Part shown: one piece after another, positions 1-11,252 of the stretch
Numbering within the stretch: the stretch's first letter is position 1
Layout of the letters: every line of letters begins with the position of its first letter
Source of the DNA: Hyaloperonospora brassicae
Lineage: Eukaryota; Oomycota; Peronosporomycetes; Peronosporales; Peronosporaceae
Reading direction: 5' to 3'
Assembly (NCBI GenBank): GCA_947650285.1
Contig: CANTFL010000166.1
Span: 85,366-149,365, forward strand
DNA: 64,000 bases
Notes under the pieces: model-generated
Database searches by the model: none
Seen by the model: only the letters and a program-made list of their open reading frames with translations
Told to the model about the DNA's origin: nothing
Made by a program: the position numbers and the translations under genes

Positions 1-47
1 TTTTTTTTTGGTGTAAGTGTCAGCTGCGTAAAAAGCTACAGACTGAC

Positions 48-939
48 ATGTCCAAGTGGCTCCTCGTCATTGCGCTGGCGCTCGCAGTGTCCGTTGGCAG
101 TGGGGCTCCGCTTGCTGCTCCATCCGAACAGCAGCTGGTCAAGTGGACGGCGCCAGCACTGGAGCAAGTTGCTCAGTTGGAATCAGATGGCGAGCGGCTG
201 CAGCGCGCGGTCGCCATTGCCAGTCGAGACATTGGCGAAGAGAGGTCCTCGTCGACGTCGAAAAAGCTCAAGAAGAAGTTCAAGAAGTGGTCACCTATCA
301 AGAAGTTTAACAACTACAAGGAACGCGTAAAGGTTGGCTGGAAGCTGTACAAGTGGTACGGCGCCATCTGGCAGAAGATTGAGAAGCTGCTCGAGTGGTT
401 TGGCAGCATCTTTGGTGCAACGAAGGGAGTAAAAAAAAGCCGTGGTACTCGAGAAAGCACTCGGCGAAAAAGAAAACATAAGGGCGCTACTGCTGGGAGC
501 AGGACACGTGGGCTGAGGGCAAGATTCGAGCTGACTTTGTCGCGGCAGGTCAGTGGTGCTGAACTTGCCACGCATGACGAGTACAAGAGGTGCAACGAGT
601 ATGACAAGACACGCGACCAGACGCTGTTGACATTAAATCGGATCTGCTCGTTGAAGACGCCGTCGTGTGGCGCACGTCTTCGTACGTGGACGAGAGTCTC
701 TCTCTCTCTCTCGCTCTCTCTCTCTCTCGCTCTCCCTCTCTCTCGCTCTCTCTCTCGCTCTCTCTCTCGCTCTCTCTCTTGTGCCATTTGCTGGTTCTTC
801 GTTGGCGTCGTCGCCTCTGGACGGCATCTACACCGACTTGTCTTGCATCGAGTGGACATGGAGTGCAATGTATGACGAGTTTGTGCAGTTCCGACGGTAT
901 TGTAATGAGACTAATCGATTAGTCGTATACTACAACTAG
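48..939 (+). pseudogene. Candidate secreted (effector-like) protein, frame-broken
   Basis: The frame opening at 48 begins with a clear signal peptide (MSKWLLVIALALAVSVGSG, cleavage probably near residue 20-24). A leucine/arginine-rich stretch and a GEER at about residues 63-66 follow; this resembles the EER half of oomycete RXLR-EER leaders, but no RXLR is present (nearest is ERLQ, residues 49-52). Next come a lysine-rich segment and a tryptophan-rich helix-like stretch (KWYGAIWQKIEKLLEWF). Beyond an A8 run at 431-438, protein-like sequence moves between frames: about 440-530 and 629-700 in one frame, DEYKRCNEYDKTRD near 570-610 in the first frame, and a convincing C-terminus (SAMYDEFVQFRRYCNETNR) ending with TAG at 937-939 in the third. 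The CT microsatellite inside the gene could have caused one shift by two-base slippage. I infer a decayed or mis-assembled effector-like gene; family not recognised. Confidence 0.45.
696..779. repeat. (CT)n microsatellite
   Basis: Imperfect CT/CTCG dinucleotide tract inside the secreted-protein candidate; the reading frame of protein-like sequence differs on its two sides. Confidence 0.9.
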
Positions 940-1602
940 AATTGTGTTTGTAGCGCGTGCGATCGATTGCACGGCGCAGGTCGAAACCCGACACAGGTCC
1001 GACCCACGCAACAACAGGCGATCCCTTTTTCTCAATAGTAATACCGCTCTGCTGCAGTCGGTCTGTCTCCGAAAGCAGCTGGCGGCGGCACCGCCAACGA
1101 ACGTGACTACCGATGAGCTCGTGCCGTGTACCGGTATATACGTGCGGCTACAAATCGCTTTTACGACCATTTTTGCTACCTGACCAAAACTTGTCCTAAA
1201 ACGTAACCCATTGTCACCATACGATCACGCGCGACCACTGCTTTGCGCCCTGTGAACGAGAATGCACAGAGTCGTCACCCGTTGCAATCGCTCAGTTGCC
1301 ACGTCACTGTCATGTCGGCAACAAACTGTTGCGACACTTTTGTCCACACGTTCTGTCGCTATCCGTGCGAGCGGCTTCGAGTACCAGTGAGTCGTTCCCT
1401 CACTCGGTCGTCCACTCGTCCGCTAAGGTCTGTCACTTGACACATTTGTTGCACGGACTTTGACACTCTTTTGATTTGTCGAATACATAACTAGAAATAC
1501 ACAATCTGTGTGTGTTTTGTGTCTTGTTTTGTGTCTTGTTTTGTGTCTGTTTTGTGTCTGTGTCTCTCTCTGTGTGCGTGGGTTATCTTTTTGTGTCAGT
1601 AG
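940..1602. other. Spacer, no gene recognised
   Basis: No convincing coding exon. If LpxD is intact, its 5' exons should lie here or further upstream, but I found no uridine-binding domain sequence in any frame. Bases 1505-1575 are a TGTTTTGTGTCT-type tandem repeat that looks like the pyrimidine-rich end of an intron leading to the AG at 1601-1602. Confidence 0.5.
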
Positions 1603-2497
1603 ATTGGCAAACGGTGTCGCATTGGGGCATTTAGTACTGTGGGAGCAGACGTTATCATTGGCGACGACTCAATCATTGGCGCCAATGTGACGTTGCAGAA
1701 CTGCTCCATTGGCAGTCAAGTGGTGATCCACGCGGGGGTCCGCATCGGCCAAGACGGCTTTGGGTTCACGCTCAACGGTCACGGCGTTCATGAGAAGAAG
1801 CGCCAGGAGCGACGCGTTGAGGTGCACGACTGCGTCGAGATCGGGTGCGCGTCTTGTGATCTGTATATGTTATTGTCTGAGCAATGGGCAATGGGCAATG
1901 GGCAGTGACAGTGTGGTCAATTGAGGGACGACATTGGGTTGTAATGGACGGTGGTGTATGGTATGCTCTGTAGTGCCAATTGCACGATCGATCGCGGCAG
2001 TTGGCGCAATACAGTGGTTGGCAAACACTGTAAACTCGACAACTTGGTGCGGATCGACGGATTCTGTCGCGCGCTCGCTCGCTCGATTCGTGCAATATCG
2101 CCTAACAAATGACGTCCTCGTGCTCGTCTGAGTAGATCCAACTTGGTCACAACGTGCAGCTTGGCACGGGCTGTGTCATTGCTGCACAGACCGGGATTGC
2201 CGGCAGTACGACACTGGGCAACAACGTGCATATTGGCGGACAAGTAGGTGTGGCGCAGCATCTCAAGATCGGGGACAATGTTCGCATTGCTGCAAAAAGC
2301 GGTGTCATGAACCATCTCGAGTCGAACGCTACGTATGGTACGTGCACCTCCTCCGTGAGCATGTTATCGATGAGCAGCTGTTGCCTCACAGGTGCTTTGC
2401 TGGTATGTGTGAAGGCGGCAGCCCTGCAGTGCCCATCATGGAATATCGGCGTCAAATGGTACAACTGAGGCGTCTGGGCAAGCGGTTTGTCGACTAA
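1603..2497 (+). CDS. lpxD: UDP-3-O-acylglucosamine N-acyltransferase (LpxD), 5'-partial, four exons visible
   Basis: LpxD transfers a hydroxyacyl chain to the 2-amino group of UDP-3-O-acylglucosamine in lipid A-type synthesis. Visible exons are 1603-1844, 1974-2046, 2136-2337 and 2415-2497 with GT-AG introns of 129, 89 and 77 nt; joined they give 200 codons including TAA (2495-2497) and stay in frame at every junction. The protein is a left-handed beta-helix of hexapeptide repeats ([20 protein letters not shown]), then [28 protein letters not shown] (the His of the family's catalytic IxHNV motif), [30 protein letters not shown] and the C-terminal [15 protein letters not shown]. All are LpxD hallmarks. 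The N-terminal uridine-binding domain (about 100 residues in bacteria) is missing, so the gene is either truncated or has a distant first exon. It converges with the START/FYVE-like gene, 111 bp away. Oomycetes, like plants, are known to carry lipid A pathway genes; the origin is bacterial or organellar. Confidence 0.88.
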
Positions 2498-2608
2498 GTG
2501 CACGCAGTCTTGTAACAAATGGATCGCAGTGATCGATGTCAAGTCCATGTCGATACGCGTAAGACAACGTTGTTCAAACGGGAATACTGATAAAACTGCA
2601 CCATCCGG

Positions 2609-4863
2609 CTATCGTATCGAGTCACTACGGATACTGGAGTTGTACTTGGTCATCAAGTACGTGGCTTCTGCCGCCATGTTGATCTGGATGAGTCGCTCCA
2701 GGAGGTTGTCCTGCTCATTGGAACTACTCGAATACGATGTGACGCCACCTGCTGAGCCGCCAGCCACTCCCAAATCGTTCGAGCGGAACGAGTTGATATA
2801 CTTCAGCTTGTCGTTCTCAAACACGTCCGTCAGCTCCGCTTGGTTCGGCGAACCGCTCTCGAAATCCGACTGGCGACTGAGCTCGATCACACCGCCTTCG
2901 TTCGCGTCATAAATGCTGATCATCTGTCTCCGTCGGTTCTTGCGGCTTGTGACGCGCTCATTCTCTTCGTTCGAGGATTCGTCGTCGCTCATATTGCCAT
3001 CGTCACTAACGCACCCGCGCTCACGATACGTCCCGGATCCCCCAACGTCGTACGTGCTGCCAACCGACTGGCTGCCAATACATCTGCTGTCGTTGAACGA
3101 GTGATTGCCTGGACGGACTACAGCGTGCTGACCTGATACACAGCTATTGCTGTAGACCACATGACGCACGGAATCGCTGGTCGTGCGCTGCTCTCTGGAC
3201 GGGCTTGCTGCTGTCTGGTTCTTCACTGGCCAACCCGATTGCTGACATCGTCGCACGCTCGGCGCTCGCTTGGCGTTGCTGATAGTGTCGTTCGTGGGGC
3301 TGCTACTCGAGTTCGTCGACAGCGTGCTGTAAAGAGACAACGAAGGCTCTGACGACACTGTCGATCGTGCGCTCGAGAAACTCGTTGGCGTTGACGAGTA
3401 GACTTCATGGCCCCGGAACGAAGACTTGGTGGCGAAGCCCACGCGGTGGCGTGACGACGACGGCGCGCAGTACACTGCAATGGGATCGGATGACGGCGAT
3501 GCCAATACCCGAAGTCCCGACTGTCCAGTGGAGGGAGTGTGCGCGTAGCGAGGCGACTCGGACCAGTTGGACCCCGACATGCCCGAAGCATCGTCGAGGT
3601 CCGCGCTCACTGGCGCCATGGCCGAGCCGCTCAGGAGCTTCTCCTTCGTGTCACTCAAACACGGCCTGCAGAAGAAGTAGCTGCACGGGAACGTGCTCGT
3701 CTTGCGCGACGGGTAAATCGTCTTTGCCACGCGACAGCGTTCGCACACGCTCTTGCCGCAGAGCTTGCAGTTCTGCTTGGCTTTCAGCACCTTGAGCTTC
3801 GAGTTGCAGAACGCACACGTCTTGCTCCTGCTAGCGACAAGAAGAACAACAAGAAGAACAAACAACAAACAACAAGAAGAGAGAGAGAGACACACACACA
3901 TGGCATCGTCAGCATCACACGCACATCATCACTGCGGCAACCCGTGAAGAGCTCAACTTCAACTGCAACTGCAACTATAACATCAACTATACCATCAACG
4001 TCAACTATAACGTACGGTGCAGTCGCCACGATGCGCCGATGCCTCGCGCGCACGAGCGCCGACAAGCGCTTGGCCGTCGCGCAGTCCAACGCCCGCGCGA
4101 CGCCGAGCCAGAGCTCGGCCATGATGGGGTCAGCGCCCCAGCTGCGCGCTTTGCCGCCGACCGCGTGCTGGCCGCGCATGTACACGGCCACGCGGTTGTG
4201 CGGCAGCGACCGGAAGATGTAACACACGGCGGCCGTTGCGCGCGTGAGGCCCTGGGCGTCGAACGGCGGGCACGCGGGCACGTCGACCGACTGCATGACG
4301 AGGTACCCCACGCGGTTCCCCTCGGCGTCGAGCGTGCGGCCGAGCTCTTCGTGCCAGCACAGGTCGCGCTTGTGCACGAGCGCGCCCGACGAGGCGCACG
4401 CGAGCCACTTGAGGCCTTCGAAGCGGTACGAAAAGCCCGTGTCGTACTCGCTGTAGACGTCTTGTTCGAGCACGTGGAGCACAGCAGCGTCCAAGAAGTC
4501 GCGGCCGTGGAGGATGGCCTGCTGCGTCTTGAGCGCGCCCGTTGTCGAGGCGTAGAGCCCGAGCAGGACGTCGTCCAGGACGCCCGCGACGTGGCCCATG
4601 GCCGTCACTTGGACAGCGTCGCCCGGCGTGAAGCCGCGTTCGCGGTACACGTGGAGTCCATGGCGACTGCCAATGCGCTTCCACTGGTCTGCCTGCTGCG
4701 TGACGCGGCACGTGCTCTCGGCCCACTCGGCGGTCAATGTGCGGCTCAGGAGCTCGGACGCTGTCGTGTGCAGAGCGTCCGAGCGGTCGCTCGAGACGCG
4801 CACGGCGGGGAAAAACGCCTCGGGGAACGGCAGCTTCACCTCTTTCAGCGCGCGGGTTAACAT
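2609..4863 (-). CDS. START domain protein with FYVE-like zinc finger, two exons
   Basis: Exon 1 is 4863-4016 and exon 2 is 3830-2609, joined by a 185-nt intron (GTACGT donor, CTAG acceptor); the sum is 690 codons with TAG at 2609-2611. Residues about 30-280 form a START-type lipid-binding domain (FLDAAVLHVLEQDVYSEYD, GLKWLACASS, ARSWGADPIMAELW). Immediately after the splice comes a zinc finger, CAFCNSKLKVLKAKQNCKLC then CERC and FFCRPC, placed where FYVE domains sit in this oomycete family. It lacks the basic R(R/K)HHCR patch that binds PI3P in true FYVE domains, so phosphoinositide binding is doubtful. The C-terminal 350 residues are serine-rich and disordered. The START-FYVE combination is a known oomycete expansion; the role is probably lipid or membrane trafficking. 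A canonical relative lies at 15824. Confidence 0.85.
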
Positions 4864-5062
4864 GGCGACGGACGATCGGAGACTGACGGCGGAAGCCTTT
4901 GGACCGGCCGGCCGGACGGCCTTTTGCGACAGTTTGGAACGCCGAAACGGATTACGGACGTTGGGACGACGACGACTTGAAAAGGTCTTTTTTGGTGGCG
5001 ATGGGGAGCAGGAAACGAAAAAGGCGTTGAGTTTGGGTGGGGGGGCGGGCGATGGAGGGCGT

Positions 5063-5094
<32 letters not shown>

Positions 5095-7418
5095 GTCGGA
5101 GCGTGTCGGAGCGTTTGGCTGTTGCTGACTCGATGTGGCGGGCGATGTGTTACTGCGTGGCTACTTTTTTGTTGCTGCTTTGTGGCCGGACGAGGGCGTT
5201 GTGCTGCCTGTGCTGCTGCGGCTGTGGCTTATGCGGTACAGTTAGCACATGTGTGCGCGATGCTCAAGTGGCTCGTTGAAAGGTGTGATGGGTTTCGGTG
5301 CCATAACGAGTGGAAGGACGTTGTCGAGTGCGGGTATAGTGGATCAATCTGTTCGAGAGAGAGAGACGCTGAGAGACTATGAGGTCACTCGTCGCTGTCT
5401 GCTTTGCTTACTTGCGGAGAAGCGCGTGGTCTCGACTTGGCAAACAAACGTCTTGACAGTCGACACGGACGACGACGTCGACGACAATGTATGTCCGGAC
5501 ACTTTGTAGCGTGTTTGGCCAATGTCGTTCATCAGTTGATAACGTGTGTGTGTGTGCGTGTGCGTGTGTGTGTGTGGTGGAAGACCCCGTGATCAGCTGA
5601 CTCGATGGCGGCCCACAGCGCGTCATTTATCCACTCGCAGACGCGTACTGACCGTATTGGCATTACGTACTCTGCGCGAACAGCCGCCTTGGCGGGAAAC
5701 GACTGCAGATATTCTTTGCACGATGTGGGCAGGCGCAGCATCGAGCCATCGCCTGTGTGGACCATACGACGGCCGGACGTTTGTCGGTTACCCATTGCTC
5801 GCCTCAAGCGGACTCTTGTGGCATTCCCTTGTTACTAATCGAGTGCGTGAGGACGGCCTTAGGTGAGGTGGCGACTGAGCAATGAGCTACTGGCAAAGGC
5901 TCACGAACGTTTGTATGCACAACTTTGCTCGATAGGCGCGGGACGGATTGCTCTCGCTGCAGTGTCGTCGGACACAGACCGCAGAGAGAGAGAGAGAGAG
6001 AGAGATCTGTTGCGTGCGACTGTGCCAGAGAGCACGGGGCGGATCAACAAAGTGGGGCACGATAGGCCCATGTGCGTATGCCACGCGCCCGCTTTGCATC
6101 CGCTGTCGAAGGTGTACCATACATACCCCTTTCACATCGTGACCGCACAGGGGCCACACGCGATCGTCGACTTGATGTTCGCGTTGGTCTCTAGAGGTCA
6201 CGTTCGGTATCGTTCGAGACGCTCTCGATCGACGCGACTTTGGGCCGTCGTGTGGTCGCAGAACACACGGACGAAAGTGTTGAAGCAGTCGGTACGAAGG
6301 AACCTCCATACACTATGTGGCGGCAGTTGACGCAACTGCCTGTTGTGCTGTTTGCTGAGACTTTTAGGACTTTGGATGTCGACGAATCTGCTGATTTGCT
6401 TGGGGCGCTCTGGCTTTGCTGTGTGTGTGTGTGTGTGTGAGTCTTTCTTTGCGTGCAAAGCTGACGGTAATGTGCAGAATCGTGTGGGCGATGGGAAGCC
6501 GTACCGTCCACGAACTCGACAGAGCGGTGTCGGCCAGTGGTATGTCCCACACGTCGTTGCCAGAAGCAGCAGCAGCAGCAGAAGAAGAAGAAGAAGAAGA
6601 AGAAGTGTGACTGGTGCATTGAGATCGGTCATGTGGCCACGCTAGAGACCGACTGAGTCGCGTGTGTGTGTATGTGGCTGTCCAGTATCACGTTGAGGTT
6701 GAAGCAGCACAGGCTTTGGCAGGCGAGAGAAAGTGGACACACTGAGGATGGGAAAACACAACAGACCACGAAAGGACGAGCACTCAGCTGCGACGCAGGT
6801 GCAAAAAGGATGTGAGCAATTGCGTTCGCGACGGAGCGTTGGCGTTTTGCGAGGGCAGTCGCTTGGCGAGAGAGACACTTGCGGATCGAACGAAGTCGAG
6901 TCTTTCGATTGCATTGGTACGCTTTCAAACCATCAGCTCCACTTGTGTGCGTGCACTCGATCAGCGTCGCTCGTATGCCTGAGCTTTGACAAAGAGGTTG
7001 GGAACGGGTCTATCTGCGCTCTTGAGGGCTCAGCAAACGATGGCCGATGCAACAGCGCGTGGGCGTCTGTGCTGTAACAGATCCGATGGCGTGTCGCCCC
7101 GTACGTTCAACGTGGACAACAGTTTGCTGCGACCTTCAGGACGCAGCTCTGTTCTTGTGCCGACACACGTTACCGCATCCCAAGACGTGTCGTGCCACTC
7201 TGTTGCACACGAGCGGTCCAACGCACGCTCAATAAACGTACCGAGTGGATTGTGTGTGGGTCGGCGCAGCTGACGCAACGACAACACGACAGGATCGGCT
7301 GTTCTTGACTCGGCTCAGCATGTGACTGCGTATGCGCCAGGGACAGCTGCTACCAGAAGGCTCTTTCAAACACAAGATGGCTGCCGAGAGGTAGCAGCAA
7401 TTGTAGCAGTAGTAGTAA

Positions 7419-7475
<57 letters not shown>

Positions 7476-8355
7476 AGTAGTAGTAGTAGTAGTAGTAGTA
7501 GTAGGAGGAGGAGGAGGTCATTGCCGTGCACGTGGGCAAGTTACGAGGCCGAAGGAGACGGTCTCGTTATGCCGAGTACAGTACCCACGTCAGTCGATGA
7601 TCTCCGTCAAAGCAAAGGCAGCTGAGGTCAAGTCGGTCTTTGCCTGTGAGCGCAGTATTAGTTCATGGCGCACAAAGTGTCGTAGCTCGGGAAGAAGCGA
7701 ACACGGAGCTGGAACAAGAACCCTCCCCCAACCCCACCCACCAACCCACACAAAAAAGAACACAAAAAAAAACAGGCCCCCCCCAGAAACCCAGCAGTAG
7801 CACAACGCGTGCGAATCGAAGCCATTTGCTATGCACGTGAAGCTCCGGACGACTTTGGTACAAGTCGACTTCTGGTTCGAGTCGCCTACTGTTGCAAAGC
7901 AGAAGGCGATGGCCATCGACACTATAATACCCCACACGAGTGTCAATATGCCGTAGTCGTACATAAAAGTCCCGAGCCTCGCGCTATGACGTCATACCGG
8001 TCACCTCATATCGGACACAAAAGGGTCGATATGCCAGACCAAAGACAGCCCAAATGCCTCTCCTTCTTGACACACCGACAGCTTTCTTTCTTTCTTTTTT
8101 CTCTCTCTGCCCCATTCGGTAGCCATATTGATTTTGACCATGTGTCCTGTTTGTTTCGCAGGAACCTCACAGTTAATCAACTACCCCCCCCCCCTCTTCT
8201 TTGTCCTAGTTTAGGTCCCAAGTACGTCGTCCGAAGAGCGCGTGGTCCCGTTGCGGCGTCGTCCGTTTCATTTCTAACACCAGCAGCCACCCAATTACTT
8301 GCACGAGCGCCCGTTAGAATCCATTCAGACGCACAGAGAGGCATCAGCAGACGTC
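4864..8355. other. 3.5 kb spacer without recognisable genes
   Basis: Contains the upstream region of the minus-strand START/FYVE-like gene and the plus-strand zinc-binding gene. I see no conserved protein in either strand; the ORFs are short and are built on microsatellites: (GA)n at 5063-5089 and about 5983-6004, (TG)n at about 5545-5575 and 6419-6440, and (AGC)n/(AGA)n at 6563-6606. Confidence 0.6.
7404..7512. repeat. (TAG)n trinucleotide microsatellite
   Basis: About 35 nearly uninterrupted TAG/GTA units followed by GGA units; the longest simple triplet tract in the window. A shorter, interrupted relative occurs at 14499-14600. Confidence 0.95.
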
Positions 8356-8781
8356 ATGGGCGGCGGGAACGGACAGAAGTCAGCGGCCAAGCGCGACCGC
8401 AACAATGCCAAGAAGATGAAGGAGTCGAAGCAGAAGAACCACGCCGAGTCCAAGGCCAAGATGGAGGCGGACAAGACGGGCATCAAGTGCAAAATCTGCA
8501 TGACGACGTTTCTAATCACGGCCAACGTACGTCCGCACGCACTGTGTCGTTTCTATCGTCGTCGGGGGTGGGTTTTTTTGTAGCCATCTAATGTGGCTAT
8601 GAGGTTTTTCTCATCTGACGACTTGTTGGTGTTGATTAATGTATGGCGACGACGACGACGACGAACCGAACCACTGGACATCCACATCCACACACAGAGG
8701 ACGCAGCTGAACGACCACTTTGAGAGCAAACACTCGGCCAAAGGCTTTGCCATTGAGCAATGCTTTCCAGGCAGAGTCTAA
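8356..8781 (+). CDS. Small zinc-binding protein of the At2g23090 (UPF0390) type
   Basis: Exon 1 is 8356-8526 and exon 2 is 8698-8781, separated by a 171-nt intron (GTACGT donor, CACACAG acceptor); 84 residues in total. It starts MGGGNGQKSAAKRDRNNAKK, the glycine-lysine leader typical of SERF/4F5-like and At2g23090-like proteins, and has one zinc site: CKIC (exon 1, about residues 47-50) followed by HFESKH (exon 2). The C-terminus ends IEQCFPGRV, close to the family's ACFPHL ending. Plant and animal relatives are small, basic, probably nuclear or cytosolic proteins without a settled function. The length matches the family, supporting the ATG in CGTCATGGGCGG. Confidence 0.85.
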
Positions 8782-9239
8782 CGCGCGGTGCTCGACGGCA
8801 CACACATTGGACGAGACAGACGGTTGGAGGCTGCGCGTGGGGCATTCTCTGCACGCTGCACACGTGTCGATTGCTCGTCCCATACATTATCGGCAGTACG
8901 TACCGCCGGCCGTGTTTTCGTGCGGTTCACGCACAGTGCAGTGCATAGTGCAGTGCTCTTTTGACTCGGTGAGCACTGAATAGAAACGAGTGACGAGCCA
9001 GTTTTGGTTAGCGCGTTGGTCGGACTTTTTGCACTCTTTTGCTGCTTGTGGTGAGCTTTTCGGATTGTTGAACGTTAGGCCGAACACGTCATGACGCGGT
9101 GTTCGGCAAGAGGATTCAGACCGGTTGCAATGGACAGAGTGTGCGGTACGCGACAGTGTGTGCGGTTGGGTTACGTTGTCGATTGATGGATCGATCGCGT
9201 GTCGGTCAGTGTCTCGGGCACACGTCTGCAGACCAATGG
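8782..9239. other. Convergent intergenic region
   Basis: Lies between the 3' ends of the plus-strand zinc-binding gene and the minus-strand Der GTPase. It probably holds both 3' UTRs; I see no gene. Confidence 0.6.
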
Positions 9240-11119
9240 TTACTTCTTGTTCTTATAGCGACGAGGGACAAAGTGTCCAGTCTTCTGCTTTCTCGTCAGA
9301 GGCGACTTCTTGCCACTCTTCGACTGCACCGGTGCCGCAGACGTGGACTCAGCAGCAGCTTTGCGGGCATGACGCTGTTTCCCATACAGCACGCTGCTGG
9401 TCCGCTGCTGGAACTTTTTGCGCTTCTCGAACGGGTTCTCCTTGTTGCCACGGAGCAGCAGCCGAGCTGGCACACCTACCATGTCAAACTCCTCGCGCAG
9501 TTGGCTCAGCAGGAATCGCTGATACGCTTCGGGCACTTCAGACGGCTTGCTCACAAACACCGCAAAAGTGGGCGGCCGAGACTTCACTTGGGTCGCGTAC
9601 TTGATGTTCAGCGTCTTGCCCTTGACCGTTGGAGGCGGGTGGTGCCGACTCATGGCTTTGAGCCACCGATTCAAGCGGCCAGTCGTCACGCGGAGGTCCC
9701 ATCTCTCATACGCCTTGAGCACCTCTGGCACGAGCTTTTTTATTCCACTGCCTGTGAGCGCAGAGATGGGTACGACAGGAACACCCCGCACCTGTGCGAG
9801 CGAGTCCTGCAACTCGTTCTGGATACGCTGCATCTCTAGCTCGACACCAGCGCCTGCAAGGTCGCTCTTGTTCGCTGCGAGCACTAGCGCACGTCCTTCT
9901 TCGATCACACGTTGTGCAATGGTCAGGTCCATGTGAATGAGCTTGGGCTCGCTCATATCCACGACGACGACCACGACCTGTGCCGAGTCGATTGCACGGA
10001 AGGCGTCGCGCACCGACAGGTTCTCAATCTGGTCTTCGTGATCACGCTTGCTGTATCGTCGAATACCTGCCGTATCGACGAGCTGAATGGGACGTCCGTG
10101 AAACGTCCAGGGCACTTCCACCGAATCACGCGTCACTCCTGGCCTGCGAAACCACGATACGAATCACGTTAGCGTGCACAACAGCACAGACAGTCTGCGC
10201 CAAACGCGTGTCGACGCGCCAGCACGTACTGAGGACCAGTCAGGACGCGGTCGCTGCGCACAATCTTGTTCAGCAACGTCGACTTGCCGACGTTCGGGCG
10301 ACCGACAATAGCCAGCTTGATCGTTCGCGGCTGCGACACCAGCACACACGACACACAAAAAACACAAGAGCACCCCCAAATCAGCCCACAATTGACATGC
10401 TTCACACCATCGGATCCCGCGCCGCCACTTACATCACTGTCGTCCTTCTCCTGGTCCTTCCTGTCTTTTCCTTGCGCCTCGCGCGTAGCCGTCATTGTCT
10501 GCTGGAACGTTGCATACATCGGTATGATCTCGTCCAGCAACAACGGGACCCCGTCTCCGTGCTCGGCCGACAGGGGAATCGCGCCGCCCATGCCCAACTG
10601 GTAGCAGTCGTTCAGCTCGTTCTCCCATCGATCCACGTCGCCCTCCAGCTTGTTCGCCACCAAATGGATCGGCGCACGTGCGTTCTCTCGACGTAACCAG
10701 CGAGCAAAGTGGCTGTCCACGGGCGTAACCCCCTGTCGGCCGTCCACCAAAAAAAACACGAGGTCGGCCTCGTGCACCGCGCGTCGCGTCTGCTCGAGCA
10801 TACCCTCCTCCAGCGTCCCCGACGGCGCGTCTGCGAGTCCGCCCGTGTCGACAATGTCCAGCTCCAGGCCCGCGACCGTCGAGCGCGCGTACCGCCGATC
10901 CCGCGTAGTCCCTGGTACATTATGGACAATGGCCGACCGCGTCTTCGTCAGGCGGTTAAACAGCGTGCTCTTGCCCACGTTCGTCCGCCCCACCAGTGCA
11001 ATGCGCAGCCGATCGTGCGCCTCAGAGAACCGCTGCGGCGCAGGGGCCGTGGCCAGCGACGCCCACGCGCGGCGCGCGCGCAGCCAGTGGCAGGACGCGC
11101 GCGGCGGCAGCGTGTGCAT
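9240..11119 (-). CDS. der: Der/EngA double-GTPase ribosome assembly factor, probably mitochondrial
   Basis: Three exons on the minus strand, 11119-10433, 10330-10230 and 10143-9240, introns 102 and 86 nt (donors GTAAGT and GTACGT), 563 residues. Two tandem GTPase domains: first P-loop GRTNVGKST with DTGG switch and NKLEG, second P-loop GRPNVGKST with DTAG and NKSD. A KH-like C-terminal domain (VGVPARLLLRGNKENPF) and a lysine-rich tail follow. Bacterial Der acts in 50S ribosomal subunit assembly. The chosen start (11119) gives MHTLPPRASCHWLRARRAWA, basic and free of acidic residues, as expected of a mitochondrial presequence; an in-frame ATG at 11188 would add 23 residues containing two aspartates. 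A non-bacterial extension QGKDRKDQEKDDSD links the two G domains. The first intron is 3n long and has no in-frame stop. Confidence 0.92.
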
Positions 11120-11252
11120 CGGGAATGGCCACTGATTGGTGGAAAAGCAGACCCTGTCAATGTCGATGCGCACGGTGAGGGATCGCATTCGACAGGGACC
11201 TGCTCGCCCGCCGGTGTTTGGCGCAAGGTGCGCAGGGTGGGAACGACTCGAC
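11120..11252. promoter_or_regulatory. Short bidirectional promoter region
   Basis: Only 133 bp (64 bp if Der starts at 11188) separate the divergent Der and BED-finger start codons, so both genes probably share one control region. I saw no obvious TATA box or oomycete Inr. Confidence 0.4.

Noticed and set aside
4039..4860. 273-codon plus-strand frame opposite the START exon
   Set aside because: Shadow of the minus-strand START domain; Arg/Ala/Val-rich with no motif.
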